The notes: generated by a model not told the origin, from the letters alone. A stretch of 64,000 nucleotides of DNA from Camellia lanceoleosa (GCA_025200525.1 CM045762.1:22169374-22233373), one strand, 5' to 3'; positions 1 through 11,068 are shown, counted from the stretch's first letter. Translations and numbers: made by a program.

Positions 1-505
1 ACAATGAATGTATTCAGCTTTTGGGTGTTTTGGTGCGCTCTGATTGTGAGTGGGGAGGAGAAACAAAGGTTTCTATCATCCAGATCACCACATCAACCTC
101 CTTGGGCATGTAAGTGTCTGAAGTTTAAAAGCTATTGTTGTATATGTATGTTTTTCCAAAAAATCTTTATTAATATTGTAATAGATTGTTAGAGGCATGG
201 AGACTCCTATAAAAGAAGATAGTTAAAATTTGGAATTGATTGATGAGGCTCTATGGGACTCATGCTACATAAATGAAGTGTTGTGATCAATCCATGTGGG
301 TCTTTTATGTGTGCAACAATGTCAGAGGATAGGCCAACATGTCATCTGTGGTTCTGATGTTGGGTGGTGAAGGTGCATTGCCTTGGGCTAAACAACCTCG
401 TTCTTCACTGAAAGGAATGTTCTTGAGGCTGGTTGTTAGATCAAGCAAGAGATGCAACAACCCGACCCAATGAAATCACCATTACTCTTGTTAAATGCTC
501 GATAG
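1..505 (+). pseudogene. S-receptor-like kinase 3' end (last two exons), decayed
   Basis: Seen: translated in shifting frames, bases 4-109 match the S-RLK exon read as [20 protein letters not shown] then [11 protein letters not shown], ending at a donor-like GTAAGT near 109. Bases 193-505 match the last exon: LIDEALWDSC, LLCVQQ, the [18 protein letters not shown] region, and a closing NEITITLVNAR-like tail with stop at 503-505. There is an in-frame stop before SIHVGLL and several frameshifts. Family knowledge: these exons encode the C-lobe of the cytoplasmic Ser/Thr kinase and the S-RLK C-terminus. The upstream exons lie outside the window. It faces opposite to the other S-RLK copies here. Non-functional; identification is firm, exact exon edges are approximate. 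Confidence 0.8.
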
Positions 506-1079
506 AAACATGCATTTTGTTGATGTAAACTATATGCCCCAAAACCTATTAAATGAAAAGCGAAATCTTACTGCAGTCACCAGACTGTTTAAGTTGTATA
601 AACCAGTTCCCACGTTTTCTATTTTCCTTGAATTAAATTAGGGATCAGTTTGGATGCCTAAAAATTAATGAAAAAAAAAAAAAAACACTAATGCTACGAA
701 CACAAAATGAATCCACTGAAAGTGTATTCAGAGTCAATGATTTATTTTGAATGTGGACCACACCATAGCTGGGTTTAATCCTAGCCATCAATTGCATTTT
801 GGACAATTCTGTATTCCTAGCATTTTCGAAAAGAAAATCTGAATCTCGTGCTATATGTTTGCATACTGGTTAGTGATCGAAAGAAGAATAACTCACCTCA
901 AATAAGCCAAATGTCTTAGCTGCTTCTCATTTTATCAATTTTAGGTCATCATTTGCACTGCTTGCTCTGGTGGCAATTATCAGGTTCCTCTCTCTCTCTC
1001 TCTCTCTCTCCATAGATCCACTTATAAATTACTGTACATACATATATCAATATCTATCTATATATGTAAAAGTTTCACT
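506..1079. other. Non-coding spacer after the S-RLK remnant
   Basis: No gene or convincing element seen. It contains a 14-base A run near 670 and a (CT)n microsatellite at 987-1011. Confidence 0.5.
987..1011. repeat. (CT)n microsatellite
   Basis: Pure CT dinucleotide run of about 24 bases. Confidence 0.95.
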
Positions 1080-2136
1080 TTCTTCTTAGTAATTTTACTG
1101 ACTTTCAAGAATTGCACAGCTTCTAGACTTCGTGTTCTGCAGTCACTGACAGTGAGTCTGGTCTCTACTATGCCAGTTGTCACAATGAGCAAGCATTATT
1201 CATTCTGCACAGAAACCCAAGCTATAATAACCATGTTTTATTATGGCTTCCTCAGCTTTGTCTCCTTGTCCTTTGGCTTGTATAAGTTTCTTGTTATATT
1301 GTGTGTTTTTAACAATTCTTGGTAATGGGTTTTTGCTGTTTTGTGCAATTGTATGCGGAGTACATCAATAGGGTTGTCCTTCAAGGTTCTCATGAAGCTT
1401 GTAACCCGTAATCATTGAGTCAGTGTTAATGGATTGGTTTTTTATCAGGTTTTTATTTGGTAAATTTGAATTTCAAGTCTTTGATTCTTTGTATAAATTG
1501 AGTGGCTTTAGATTGAGCCTGTGTGATTAGCTTTTGGGAGAAGCATTCTTTTCTTCCATTTTATGCCTATCGTTAGTTTGGTTCAAGAGCAATGGAGAAC
1601 AGATCAGAGAACACAAAAGAAATTGTTACTAGGGTTAAAAGTAATGGTATTTTTAAAATTTTCCATAGTTGACATCAGCCCTATCTGTTAGTTGACCTAA
1701 CAGTTGACTGATAGAGGTGAGGTAATTATGTGACTAGAAACCATAGGGAGGGGGATGCAATTTCCAGAACAGCAGGGATACTAACTAATGTATTAGTTAG
1801 AAACCTCCTAGGGAGAGTCAGTTTAATTTACCCTATCCATCATAGACTTCCAAAAACCTCTCTCTCTCTCTCTCTCTCTCTCATTTATGGTGAAGGGAAA
1901 ATATTAGGCCCACTATATTACATGAAGCGAGCCAACACATAAGCCCGAAGAAATTCAGTGAAAATACTATTGGTGGAATACTTATAAGTAAGCCTCTTTC
2001 AGGAATTTTGGTTTGTTAATCAATAGAATCAAATGATACTCCGTTTTATCTCATACATAAGCCCCTAATTGAAGCTGCACATGATGAGATGTCTGAACAT
2101 CTGTGGTAATGAAAAAGTTGGCAGTGCACTGATAAC
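1080..2136. repeat. Duplicated intergenic block, part Y, copy 1
   Basis: Reads collinearly, with many substitutions, with 38,790-39,470 in the same orientation. Shared landmarks are the stretch around GTTCTGCAGTCAC (1,133), GAGCAAGCATT (1,187), AACCTAACAGTTGA (1,695) and the phrase ATGGTGAAGGGAAAATA (1,887). It has a (CT)n run at 1,859-1,882. In this copy it is followed, after removal of a LINE insertion, by block X; in copy 2 X comes before Y. Probably intergenic sequence duplicated along with the S-RLK genes. Confidence 0.75.
1859..1882. repeat. (CT)n microsatellite
   Basis: CT run within block Y; the matching position in copy 2 near 39,375 is interrupted, so the pure run is specific to this copy. 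Confidence 0.9.
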
Positions 2137-2964
2137 AAACTCTGAACAAAAAGGGGAAGGTTGGGCAATAGTGGTGGACTTATTGGGTTTCCTATGTGGG
2201 GTGTTGGTTGGGGGGGGTGGGGATGATGTGATGTTTTGGTGTGGGGGGGTTTGTTAGTTTTGGTTCAAAAGGGGTTTCTTTGGTATCATCTTACTATACT
2301 CGGGTTTTGTGGGGTGTGTGGAGGAGGAGTTCCCTTGTTGTGACATGTTTGGGTGATAGTTGTTCCTTTAAAGGTGAGATTTTTTTTTTTGTGTGGATGG
2401 CTGTTTTTGTTAGGATCCTTACTATTGATAATTTGGTCATACGTCATCATATTCAAGTCAATTGAGTGATTTTTTGTTGTAGTGCCTTGCAGTCGATGGA
2501 TCATTTGTTTTATTCATTATGCAGCGGCATCTCGATTGTGGCGCTTATTTTTTCTACTTGCAAGGTGTTGTGTGGGTCCAACAAAAGGAGAGTTGCTGGA
2601 AGGTCTCTCTTGCCTTTATCTGGGGAGGGGGTCTGGTTAGGGAAGCAGCATAAGAGGGCTTGGGCTTGGGCTTTGGCCTGTGCCTTAACCTGTGGTTGGT
2701 TTGGTTAGAGTGGAATTAGTTGTACCTTTTCCCAAGGAGGTTGCCGTTAGTTATCATGGATTTAGAGCACAAGTTGTTTGAGGTTACTGTATAGTTGGGT
2801 TAATCGGAGGATGGTGAGAACCCGGATTTGTTTGCTTTCGAGTTTTGTAGATGATTTGATTTGTTAGGTGTTTTCCTTTTTTGGGGGGTCTTTCTTTTTG
2901 TATTTTTTAGCATCTTCTTGATGCTCTTAGTATCATCGTGTTGTTAAAAAAAAAACTCTGAACA
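2137..2964 (+). mobile_element. 5'-truncated LINE with target-site duplication
   Basis: The 12-mer AAACTCTGAACA occurs at 2,137-2,148 and again at 2,953-2,964, directly after an A run. The enclosed ~800 bp ends in a plant-LINE-like tail with T-rich and TTTTTAGCATC phrases and a poly(A). This is the expected outcome of target-primed reverse transcription. The insertion separates blocks Y and X. It is a dead 5'-truncated copy; the family is probably L1-like, judged from the zinc-knuckle tail it encodes. Confidence 0.85.
2241..2705 (+). pseudogene. LINE ORF2 C-terminal zf-RVT remnant
   Basis: The plus strand reads KGEIFFFVWMAVFVRILTID with NLVIRHHIQVN, a stop at 2,463, then FCCSALQSMDHLFYSLCSG. 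This matches the zinc-binding tail (zf-RVT) of plant LINE reverse transcriptases, whose family pattern is W-K-ILT-DNL-R then C-x2-C and DHLL-H-C. The first zinc-binding cysteine pair is lost and a stop interrupts it. It sits inside the TSD-bounded insertion. The identification comes from the spacing of ILTIDNL and DHLFYSLC and is fairly secure; it is not functional. Confidence 0.7.
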
Positions 2965-3790
2965 TGTTATTTTACTCTAGTAGTATGTACATTGTATGGG
3001 TTGTTCACTGGAGAAGCTTGCTACTCCCATGCTAGACTATGAAAAAGTGGTTGGATTGAACTGCATTCTATAATAGAATTTCTATTTACTAGCTTGCTTG
3101 CCCTGTCTTACAAAGTTTTGAATGCCTTACTTTCCTCAAAATGTCAGATCGACTGTGAATTTGATCGTCTTAATTTAATGCCAATTTGGTTTAGACTATT
3201 GTGATGAGCATGACTGATTGTTCGTGCTCATGGGATTCCCCTTTGGACAGCCACTAGTTGAAAGGAAGTTTTAGAAGGCTCCCAAAAGAAAAAAACATCC
3301 TGCTCTCCAAATTTGATGCCTAATAGAGAAAATAAGGGTTTGTTGGGCTGATAGTGGTATCAGTTTTTGTTATCTGTATGCTTAACCTTAACCAACACAA
3401 AAAAAAAAAAACAAACAAACAAACAAAAGCAACAGAAGATTAAAATGGCAATTTCTAAAGTTGACATTGAGGGTATGACTTGATGTGTTGAAACTTCTTC
3501 AGTTTCAGTGATAACAGCTTTATCATGCCCCATCAGAAAGACATCAGGTCATTTACCCAATAAAAAATGGACAAACAAAAGAAGGGGACAAAATTATGCT
3601 GGTCTATGAATTTTATTATCAAAGATTCCCAGTATCTGGTTGTTCCAAGTTTCTACTGAAAAAGGTATATTTAAAATTTAGAAAGTATGCTTTTCTAAAT
3701 AATGGGCCCAACGACGGGGAAAGGAAAACTTATTGCAGATAATGACCCAGTGAGGGGAAAGGAAGACTTGCTGTAAATGATGACTGTGGA
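2965..3790. repeat. Duplicated intergenic block, part X, copy 1
   Basis: Same-orientation match to 37,320-38,640. Shared landmarks: TGCCTTACTTTCCTCAAAA (3,124), CCAATTTGGTTTAGACTATT (3,182), GCATGACTGAT (3,207), CATGCCCCATCAGAAA (3,524), and TTTAGAAAGTATGCTTTTCT (3,677) followed by a GAGGGGAAA repeat. Copy 2 is interrupted by an ~840-bp insertion that is absent here, so this copy shows the empty target site. Confidence 0.75.
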
Positions 3791-4179
3791 ATTAGCATCA
3801 ACTGACTCTGGAATTCCATGTCTTCTTTATTGACACTACCAAGTCCAACGGAAGAATCATTGTGCTGCAAAAGTGTTCATTTATAAATGGAATAAATAAT
3901 GGAAAAACAGAGAATTCCATGAATTGGACATTAGCCCATCAATGGAAGTCCTCAAAAATACCTTTCTTGTTTTTTGTTCAGTATATAGCGTTGAAGCAAC
4001 CCGACTCGTTTAGTGTTAATCTTGTAAAGACACAGCTGTTGTATGGTTCATAGATATATATCAATCTATTGTTGTTGAACTCCATCATTGTTTTTAAATG
4101 CCGGATTGTTGTACAAGGGAAGATTAATGAATGTGAGTTTACCCCAGACCAGTACTTTTTATTGATCCCATTCTAACTA
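3791..4179. other. Spacer between block X and the lectin fragment
   Basis: Nothing recognisable; no supported reading frame or element. Confidence 0.4.
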
Positions 4180-4505
4180 CTAGTTGAGACAACCCATGAT
4201 TATCAACTCTGTAAGTAAACTCTCCCGAGATGGATCGTCAGCGCTTTTCCATGATGTCAAGTACTGATCTAGACTTGTTCTGTTGTTCTCTCCCATCTTC
4301 AGGTCAGGTATCCGCATATTGCATGGGAAATCAAAGCTCTGCCATAGGAAACTATCAGAATTTGTTTCTGTCTTGCTAAATAGAATAAGATTTCCAGAAT
4401 CTAAGAGCTGTGACACTGGACTTTCTTCGACTCTTAACAGGTTAGATGACCAGACAATGCTCTGTGTTACATTGAGAAGAACCAGTGATCTAAAAGAGAA
4501 AGAAA
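4180..4505 (-). pseudogene. B-lectin/S-locus glycoprotein exon fragment of an S-RLK
   Basis: On the minus strand the frame reads LVLLNVTQSIVWSSN, SPVSQLLDSGNL, SFLWQSFDFPC, and then DQYLTSWKSADDPS. This is the end of a mannose-binding B-lectin domain running into the S-locus glycoprotein domain of a G-type lectin receptor kinase exon 1. The usual phrase is NL-x-LWQSFDYP followed by SWKSADDPS. Both ends are lost: upstream it merges into AT-rich sequence, downstream it breaks after ELTYR-like residues near 4,200. It lies about 0.9 kb beyond the 3' end of the next pseudogene on the same strand, so it is probably a remnant of a second tandem gene. Confidence 0.8.
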
Positions 4506-4609
4506 AGGCTATGTTTAATCTAGTTTTAAAATATGTTTTTAAAAATAAATAAATAAACACTTCTCATTTCAATATGGTTTTATCTTTTTATGGACAAAAA
4601 AATAAAAAA

Positions 4610-5070
4610 AGTAAAAAAAAATTTTTTGGTATTTATTTTTGTCAAATTAATTTATAATTTTGTCAAAAAAAATTTCAAAAAAATTGATTCAAACATTGAA
4701 ACCAAACATAATCTTAGGGTTTTAAAATTGAAAATGAGGGTAATATTGGAATATAGGGATGTGTACTAAGAATTTATATTTTTATAATGTGTGTATTGAG
4801 AAGGTGTTCATTAAGTGTGTGTCTTGAGAAGAATTAGTATATGGAAATAGAATTACTAACTTGTCCTTATGGACAATGTGTTTCAACACTTGGACCTCCA
4901 AACAAAGAAAATATAAGATTGGATTTATCAACCGAGAGCCTTTTAGAATTGTTTTCTAATTTATTCATTTTTTTTTAAATTGGAAAGTAATTTGACAAAA
5001 TAAACACCAAAAATATATCTTGATATTTTCAAAAATTATTTCCACCTAAAAGATAAACCATATAAAAATG
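4610..5070. repeat. AT-rich inverted-repeat element with Mutator-like terminus
   Basis: The phrase TTTGGTATTTATTTTTGTCA near 4,624 is inverted near 4,990-5,020 (TTGACAAAATAAACACCAAA), so the segment can fold back. In its middle, 4,840-4,895 reads GGAAATAGAATTACTAAC then TTGTCCTTATGGACAA. This resembles the right terminus at 25,430-25,475 (GAAAATAGAATTTCCC, then TTGTCCATAAGGACAAG). It is probably a MITE nested in or derived from a Mutator-like element; the boundaries are uncertain. Confidence 0.45.
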
Positions 5071-5443
5071 GAACTACTCTATAAAAATAATCATTTTTTT
5101 TTTCATCAAACTAGTTTTCAGTGAACAAAATTTAAAAATCAACCAAATATAAAGATTTCTGAAGTTGGTTTGCAACTTGTGGGCAAAAACTTGATAAGGA
5201 GAGCTTCTAGTATAAAGTTCATAGTTTAGAAGGATCATACATCATATGACTCGAACAAAAACAAAACTAAATGAACAAACCCATTCAAAAACAACAACAA
5301 CAACAAAACTTTCATTAGCTGAACTCAAATGTCTTGGACCGTAAAAATTAAGACATGTTAAATTATGCAACTCAAAACCAATTGACAATATTTAAATATA
5401 TTAACTAAGCTTGGGTGGCTTAGGTAGACAATGTGAGACAAGT

Positions 5444-7225
5444 CTATCGGGGCTCTAACTGTGTTAGAGTGACCATGTTGGCTGAACATGGTTCATTCTT
5501 GCTTCGTGATGACTCTTCTTCAAGCAGATTCCTTTCAGTGAAAAAACCAGGTGATTTAGGTTGATGAGTCAGAGTACCCTCTCAGCCCAACATCAGAACC
5601 ACTGTCGACATGTTAGGCCTATCCTCTGGCCGATGTTGCACACACAATAAACCCAAATGAATTGAACACAACACTTCGTGTAAATTGCATGAGTTTTCTA
5701 TTGCTGCATCAATCAATTTTGTTGCCTTGCCTTCCTTATAAAGTATCCAGGCCTGAACAATTGGAAACACTTTTAATCAGTCGTTTAAAAAAAAGAAAAA
5801 AAAAAATCCAATTCTATGCTTGCTTACATGCCCAAGAAGGTTGAGGTGATGATTTGGGTGATAGAATCCTCAGTTTCTCTTCCCACTCACTGTTTCTAAT
5901 ACCATAACACCAAAGCTAAATACATCTGATTTTACTGAGAAAAGCCCTCAATTGCATATTCCGGAGACATGTAACCACTACGGAAAACAATGAACAAATA
6001 AACTAGATTATGAGCATTGTTGAAAGAGGATGATTAATTTTGAGCGTGTTAGTAGATTCTTACTATGTTCGACAACTTTTTTGTATTTTCTTCTGCATCG
6101 TTTCCTCCAAAACTTCTGGCTAAGCCAAAGTCTGATATTTTTGGGTTCATCTCATGATCTAGTAAAATATTGCTACCTTTTAGATCCTATGGATAATTTT
6201 GAGTCTAGAATCTTGATGAAGATAAAGAAGCCCCTAGCAATTCCATTGATAATGTGGAAGCGTAGGCCAATCCAGCAGCATCCTTCGTGATTGATCTGTC
6301 CAGTTTTTGCCCAAGTTAAACCAAGCAGCTAGTAGTTAGCTTCTAGAGTATGTATGCAAAATGATTCCAGTAAGCAGAAACATAGATTTTCATTGGGAAA
6401 GTCTGTTAGGACAGGTTCTTGATCCAGTATGAAGTAGAATGTAATTAATTAGCTGGAATACGGGTTAAATCAGAATATGATGGTTTTGAGATATCCATAC
6501 CGAAAACAAAGGAATCCAAGGTATTGTTGGGCATGTATTCATATATTAACATCCTTTCTTCTCCTTGATTGCAATATCCTAGAAGCTTTACAAGATTCTG
6601 ATACTGAAGCTTGGCGATAAATATAACTTCATTCTTGAATTCATCAACACCTTGTTTGGAATATTTCGAAAGTAATTTCATAGCTATTTCTTGTCCCCCC
6701 CTCCAGCATACCCTGAAAATTAAAAACCATTTTGTTTGTTAGGTACAGTATGCTGCCACTGAAAGAAGCCATGTACATTTTACTTTATCAAACTTTTTGT
6801 GTTTCTTCTTCTATATAATGTTTCTTTCAACGCCATTACTCAGCAAAATCATGTATAACAGTCACCATTAAAGTCCATGCAGAATATCATTCTCCATGGT
6901 TTTTCATTAGAACTAGTTTGGATAATGCAACTCTTGTTAAATGTACATGTGCTGACTAAAATTGCAGAGCTATCAATTCTACATGACATTGGGAAGTTTT
7001 TAGCAACATAGTGAAAAAATTTAGCACCAACTGCCTAAAACTTGGTAACCAATATTATTTGTTACCTTGTAAACAGGTCCAAATCCACCCTCTCCAAGCT
7101 CATTGTTAATTGCAAAGTTATCTGTAGCACTAGCAATTGTGGCCAAGTCAAATAATGGTACCTCTATATCTTCATTTTTGGTTTTTTTGCAGTAACCTTT
7201 TCCAGGGTGATGCCTTGCTCGTTCT
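5444..7225 (-). pseudogene. S-RLK kinase exons (pseudogene)
   Basis: P-loop exon: [20 protein letters not shown], then [13 protein letters not shown] with an intact glycine loop, donor after 7,066. Next exon (acceptor at about 6,713): [20 protein letters not shown], where the MK lysine is the ATP-binding residue, then [20 protein letters not shown]. Catalytic exon: HIINGIARG is readable, but one base is missing where HRDLK is expected (CATAGGATCTAAAAGG), so the catalytic Asp codon is lost. [13 protein letters not shown] survives in a shifted frame. Activation exon: [12 protein letters not shown], then frameshift and stop. Last exon: [22 protein letters not shown], stop, EGTLTHQPKSPGFFTERNLL, final stop at 5,444-5,446. 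Confidence 0.88.
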
Positions 7226-7369
7226 GCAGAGACAGGTTTAAATGAAACAACTTGTTCAGTGAAGGTGTTTACTTACTGCAATTTGAAAAACGGCACATAT
7301 ACACTCAAACACACCCATAAACATGAGATTCTGAAACATCAATGATTAATTTGGGTTACCTTCTGTTTT

Positions 7370-7530
7370 TGGCTGCTGCTTACGTAATTCCTAGTCCAAA
7401 TGTAAGTGTTACTGTTGAGACTACTGAGATGACTATGATCCTCTTTGCTCTCTTCCAAAAAGAGGAAGAATTCTTCTCCACTGGGGACAAAGCATTTCCT
7501 TGACAATCAAAATAATAAATATTTTAATTA
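7370..7530 (-). pseudogene. S-RLK transmembrane exon
   Basis: The minus strand reads KRAKRIIVISVVSTVTLTFG then LGIT and a stop. This is the typical S-RLK membrane-spanning segment, preceded by basic residues. An in-frame TAA follows GIT where family members continue with a basic juxtamembrane stretch. Confidence 0.75.
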
Positions 7531-8068
7531 GGAAGATAAAATTAGAGCCCAATAATGGGGAAGAAACAACCAACCTAAGAAACAGGCCACTAATGGATAA
7601 GAAATGAATAACACAACAAATGGCCTCGTTACATAGAAATTATCAATCTTTGCACTTAGCAATGATTGATCCCCTGACCTGCTAAATAGAAATGTACAAG
7701 TGTAGCCAGTTGAGCTAACCGAGTTGGATCACATGCTCCATTTTTGAAAAATAAAAAAGTTTAAATTAATATGAAAACAATAGTTCTCAAAATTTGGAGG
7801 GCAATTGCCCCAGCTTGTGCCCTGATCTGGCTCTGCTCGGACCACATGTGCCGCCAAAGTGTGGCTAGCTTGACTTAATATGGAAGCAATTCAATTAAAA
7901 TTTATTTAAATGCTAGAAAACTAGGAATTCGAGGCGGTTAGGTTATATTTGGGGATGTTTCTCTTCAAACCAAGCCACACTAACTTTGCATTATATAGCG
8001 TCTGATGCAGTATAGAAAATTAAGAACATCACTAATATGATAGATCAAGAACTGGCAAGTTAATGAAA
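7531..8068. other. Intron between PAN and transmembrane exons
   Basis: No element with clear ends. A C/G-richer stretch near 7,800-7,880 differs from its AT-rich surroundings and may be an old insertion. Confidence 0.4.
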
Positions 8069-9230
8069 TTAAGCCTGCAGGTCTAGATTTCTATGTGGCT
8101 TGGTAAGGGAACTGTTACCTAATTCAGAGGCAGCCATTCTAATGTAAAGATCTTGACCATTTTGAGAGAACTCTCTAATATCAACAAGTTCATCAAACCA
8201 AAGCAAGCATCCACGTCGTCTACGTATATCCAAATTCACATAAGCCATACAAGAGCAGCCTTTCAAGCACATTGTCTCACATTCCGTAAGAGTCATGCTC
8301 AAATTAATCCATGAATTTCGTGTGTCCGGCAATTTAACCGCCGAGTACTTCAAAAACCCATCTCCATTAGCACTGCAATTCAAGGGTGTTCTCCGAACAC
8401 AACCATCTGCTTCTGTGCCTCCATCATTTGGGATTTTGGTACAAATCTATCCAAACACTGGCATTCTGGTGAGTTACCCACAGTACAGAGACCATAAGCA
8501 CCACAAAATGAAAAAGCATCATAATTGGTCTTTTCAGTGGTTAGTTCTAGGGCCCAACTCTTGGTTGACCCATCTCTCCAATTCCACGTCATGAACTGCA
8601 GATCACCAGTTTGATTCAACACCATCCTCGAGATAACCAAGCTGTCGAGAAGGTCATAAGTGAAATAAATCTCCTTCTCATTCAACACAAAAGTGAAATT
8701 GTAAATGGAGTTTGAAGATATCCTAGGCATGCCAACGAACCAGAGACCATTCCATGGTCCAGAATGAAACTGCTGAACAGAGTTCTTCTCCAGAAAATAC
8801 TGTGGAAACCCATGAGGATCAATCCTGTACGTAAAAACTCCTTGAGTTGGATCGTCACTGCTCTTCCACGACCACAGGTACCTATCTAGTCTAGTAACGT
8901 TGTTGATTCCAAGCTTTATACCTGGTAAAAACGTGTATGTTGGATCCTCAAAAGTCTGCCATAAATAATTCTCTGGGTTATGATCATCTAAATTCCTCAA
9001 AACAAAATTTCCTGAATCCAAGAGTTCTGCAACTGGGTTGTTCGAGGATTTTGATGAATTGGAAGACCAGATTTTGATGCTATCTTTATGGTTGAGGACA
9101 AGAACGCCTTCTTGGGTAAGCTTTAGAACACCAGAGGAATCCACAATGGGTACTTCTCTGTTGGCAACCCATACAGCGTCCTGGAATCATTAGATATCTT
9201 GTTGGAACTTCCAGGGCTAAAGAACCCGAG
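8069..9230 (-). pseudogene. S-RLK exon 1: B-lectin, SLG, EGF-like and PAN domains
   Basis: The upstream part is readable as ELGFFSPGSSNK and, in another frame, WVANREVPIVDSSG. From 9,144 a 254-codon open frame holds the rest of the B-lectin (WSSNSSKSSNNPVAELLDSG), LWQTFEDPTYTFLPG, the S-locus glycoprotein phrase FHSGPWNGLWFVGMP, and EGF-like cysteines CGAYGLCTVGNSPECQC. Near 8,428-8,430 one A appears to be missing in an AAAATGATG-like context. The reading frame then shifts and the PAN domain continues from 8,383 to 8,069 with WINLSMTLTECETMCLKGCS and ending GQDLYIRMAASEL. Apart from this shift and the upstream damage the extracellular part is well preserved, suggesting recent decay. Confidence 0.9.
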
Positions 9231-9540
9231 CTCCATTAGACCATTTTCAACTTTTTACTAATTTTTTTATTTAATTTGATTTTAAATTTAAATAAAAAAA
9301 TTGATTTGATATAAGTTATCCGATCTCTTTCATCAAATTTTTTATCAAAATCTTTTTAAAAATTTATCTCTTATCCCAAATTTCTCTTTTCATCAAATTT
9401 GATTAAAAAAAACATCTCAATGTTTATCTTTTTAAATTTTTATCAAATTCAAATTTGATAAAAGATTTAATGAGTTCTTAATTTGATGAAAAACAATAAT
9501 GACTCTCCCTTGACTTGATGATGAATATTTAATAAAAAGA
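9231..9540. repeat. AT-rich insertion cutting the S-RLK 5' end
   Basis: At about 9,231-9,245 the homology to the S-RLK exon stops before the signal peptide. Sequence of over 80% A/T with many copies of ATCAAATTT and its complement takes over to about 9,480. It is probably a MITE (the left end reads CTCCATTAGACCATTTTC), but no target duplication is evident. Confidence 0.45.
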
Positions 9541-9920
9541 TTAGAAATATTTTTTGAATATTTTTTCAGCAAATTTAAATTTGATAAAAGAAAATACGAA
9601 GGATTTGAGATACTTTACAAGTACCCATTTTATGGTATTTTGCAAGGAATTGTTTCAATGTTCAATTCAATTACACATGGTAAGAAGAATTATGATTTTT
9701 ATAATAAAAATTATGAATGATGAAATTATAGTGTATACCTAAAAATTATGTATATTTAAGGTTATATTTTTTGTGAGAAGTAAAAATTTATATTTTTTGT
9801 GAAGAAAACGAGCTAATTAGTAGGCTATCTAGACTATGCAATTTTAAAATGTGTTTCAAATTTAATTTGTTTAGTTTTTAAGTTAATCTGAAATAAGTTT
9901 TAATTGAACCGATCAAAGCT
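9541..9920. other. AT-rich spacer
   Basis: No gene or bounded element seen. Confidence 0.4.
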
Positions 9921-10259
9921 TGAGTAAAATTACAAAAAAAAAAATTAAATAAATTCAGGGTTTTGCATATTTCAATTTAAACTTTAGGATTTCAATTTTA
10001 ATAATTAAAATCATAATATTACTTCCATGTCATAATTTACCCTTCACCCATCTCTATTCATCTTCTTCCTTTAGCAGCATACATAATTTTCAAAGCACAC
10101 ATAATTTCTTTGGAGGAAGAAGATGAGCGAAGATGGACGAAGGGACAAATTATTGTGACACGGAAGTAACATTAAGGTTTTAATTGTTAAAATTGAAACC
10201 CTTGGGTTTAAATTGAAAAATGCACAAAATCCTGAGATTTTTTTTTTATAATTTGCTCT
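9921..10259. mobile_element. Fold-back MITE, ~340 bp
   Basis: The left arm (from GAGTAAAATTACAAAAA, 9,922) and the right arm (ending ATAATTTGCTCTT, 10,260) are imperfect reverse complements over about 110 bp. Matching internal phrases are ATTTCAATTTAAAC / GTTTAAATTGAAAAAT and GTTACTTCCRTGTCA on the two sides. The loop contains a small palindrome-like segment around CTTCTTCC / GGAGGAAGAAG. Likely a non-autonomous DNA element; no target duplication is obvious. Confidence 0.75.
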
Positions 10260-10671
10260 TTAATTGTTTATAATTCATATAATCTAATCGAGTTGAGGAA
10301 TATGTTATTTAAATTTAATTTAAAAACTTAACAAGTTGCGTGAAAAATTTTAAATAACTCGAACATACTAAGATAATTGATGATTTCAAATATAAAGCAG
10401 AGTAACCTTGCAAATTTAAGAAGGATATCAAGATTTAAATGGTTTGGCCTAAGCTGCTTATGGCTACACGAAAAAGAAAGATCCATTATCGAGAGAACAA
10501 TTGCTCGAAAGAGTTACCCTGGTAATAAAGTAAAAAAATTTCAAAACTAATCAAACCTAAATATCAATTTGATATTGGGTCAAAAGTCCCTCATTGTAAG
10601 CACCGGGAGAAGCAACACATCTTTCATCAAGAATAAACAAATTTGTTTTCATTTTTTTTATAGATAATCTT

Positions 10672-11068
10672 ACCCTTAGTAATTATTTTTATATTCCAAA
10701 TTTTAAAATGATATAACTTTTTATTGTATATTGATTTTTAATAAAATTAGTAATTTTAGAATTCTCTCGTCAAGATGTATGTTAGTTATGAAATTCTGAT
10801 TAAAAAAATAATAATAATTTTTTTCCTGTTGAAACTAACGTTTAACGGTAAAATTTTATTACATTGTGAATCAAGATAAAATTTTACGGTTTACATCAAT
10901 TACTTAATGTAATATATATATATATTTAAAAATTTTCGTAGTCAACCTGAATCTTATTTGATAGATTCTGATGAGAGGTTTCTAAAAATAATAATTTTAT
11001 TAAAAACGACGACTAAATCAAAAGTTATATCATTTAAAATTTTAAAATATTAAATTAGTCACTAAAAA
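10672..11068. mobile_element. Fold-back MITE, ~400 bp
   Basis: Left arm AAATTTTAAAATGATATAAC (10,698-10,717) and right arm GTTATATCATTTAAAATTTT (11,024-11,043) are near-perfect complements. Complementarity continues through AATAAAATTA, the TTAGAA TTCTCTCGTCA segment and its partner TGATGAGAGGTTTCTAA, giving arms of about 110 bp. Unrelated in sequence to the preceding fold-back element. Class uncertain. Confidence 0.7.

Larger units (their letters stand above)
5444..9230 (-). pseudogene. G-type lectin S-receptor-like Ser/Thr kinase pseudogene (near-complete exon set)
   Basis: Minus-strand order matches the plant S-RLK gene: exon 1 (B-lectin, S-locus glycoprotein, EGF-like, PAN) 9,230-8,069; transmembrane exon about 7,530-7,370; juxtamembrane/P-loop exon 7,225-7,066; then kinase exons 6,712-6,502, 6,300-6,055, 5,975-5,827 and 5,770-5,444. 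Family knowledge: a plasma-membrane receptor with extracellular lectin domains and a cytoplasmic kinase. It is broken in many places: signal peptide and start missing beyond about 9,230, a frameshift near 8,430, a damaged catalytic loop, frameshift and stop in the activation-segment exon, and a stop in the last exon. Introns look normal in position. Non-functional; homology is certain. Confidence 0.9.

Noticed and set aside
7800..7880. Captured gene piece in the S-RLK intron
   Set aside because: GC-richer but too short and without terminal repeats or a readable frame.
9898..10268. TTTAATTG as target duplication of the first fold-back
   Set aside because: The two copies are not adjacent to the inverted-repeat ends and the word is common in AT-rich DNA.
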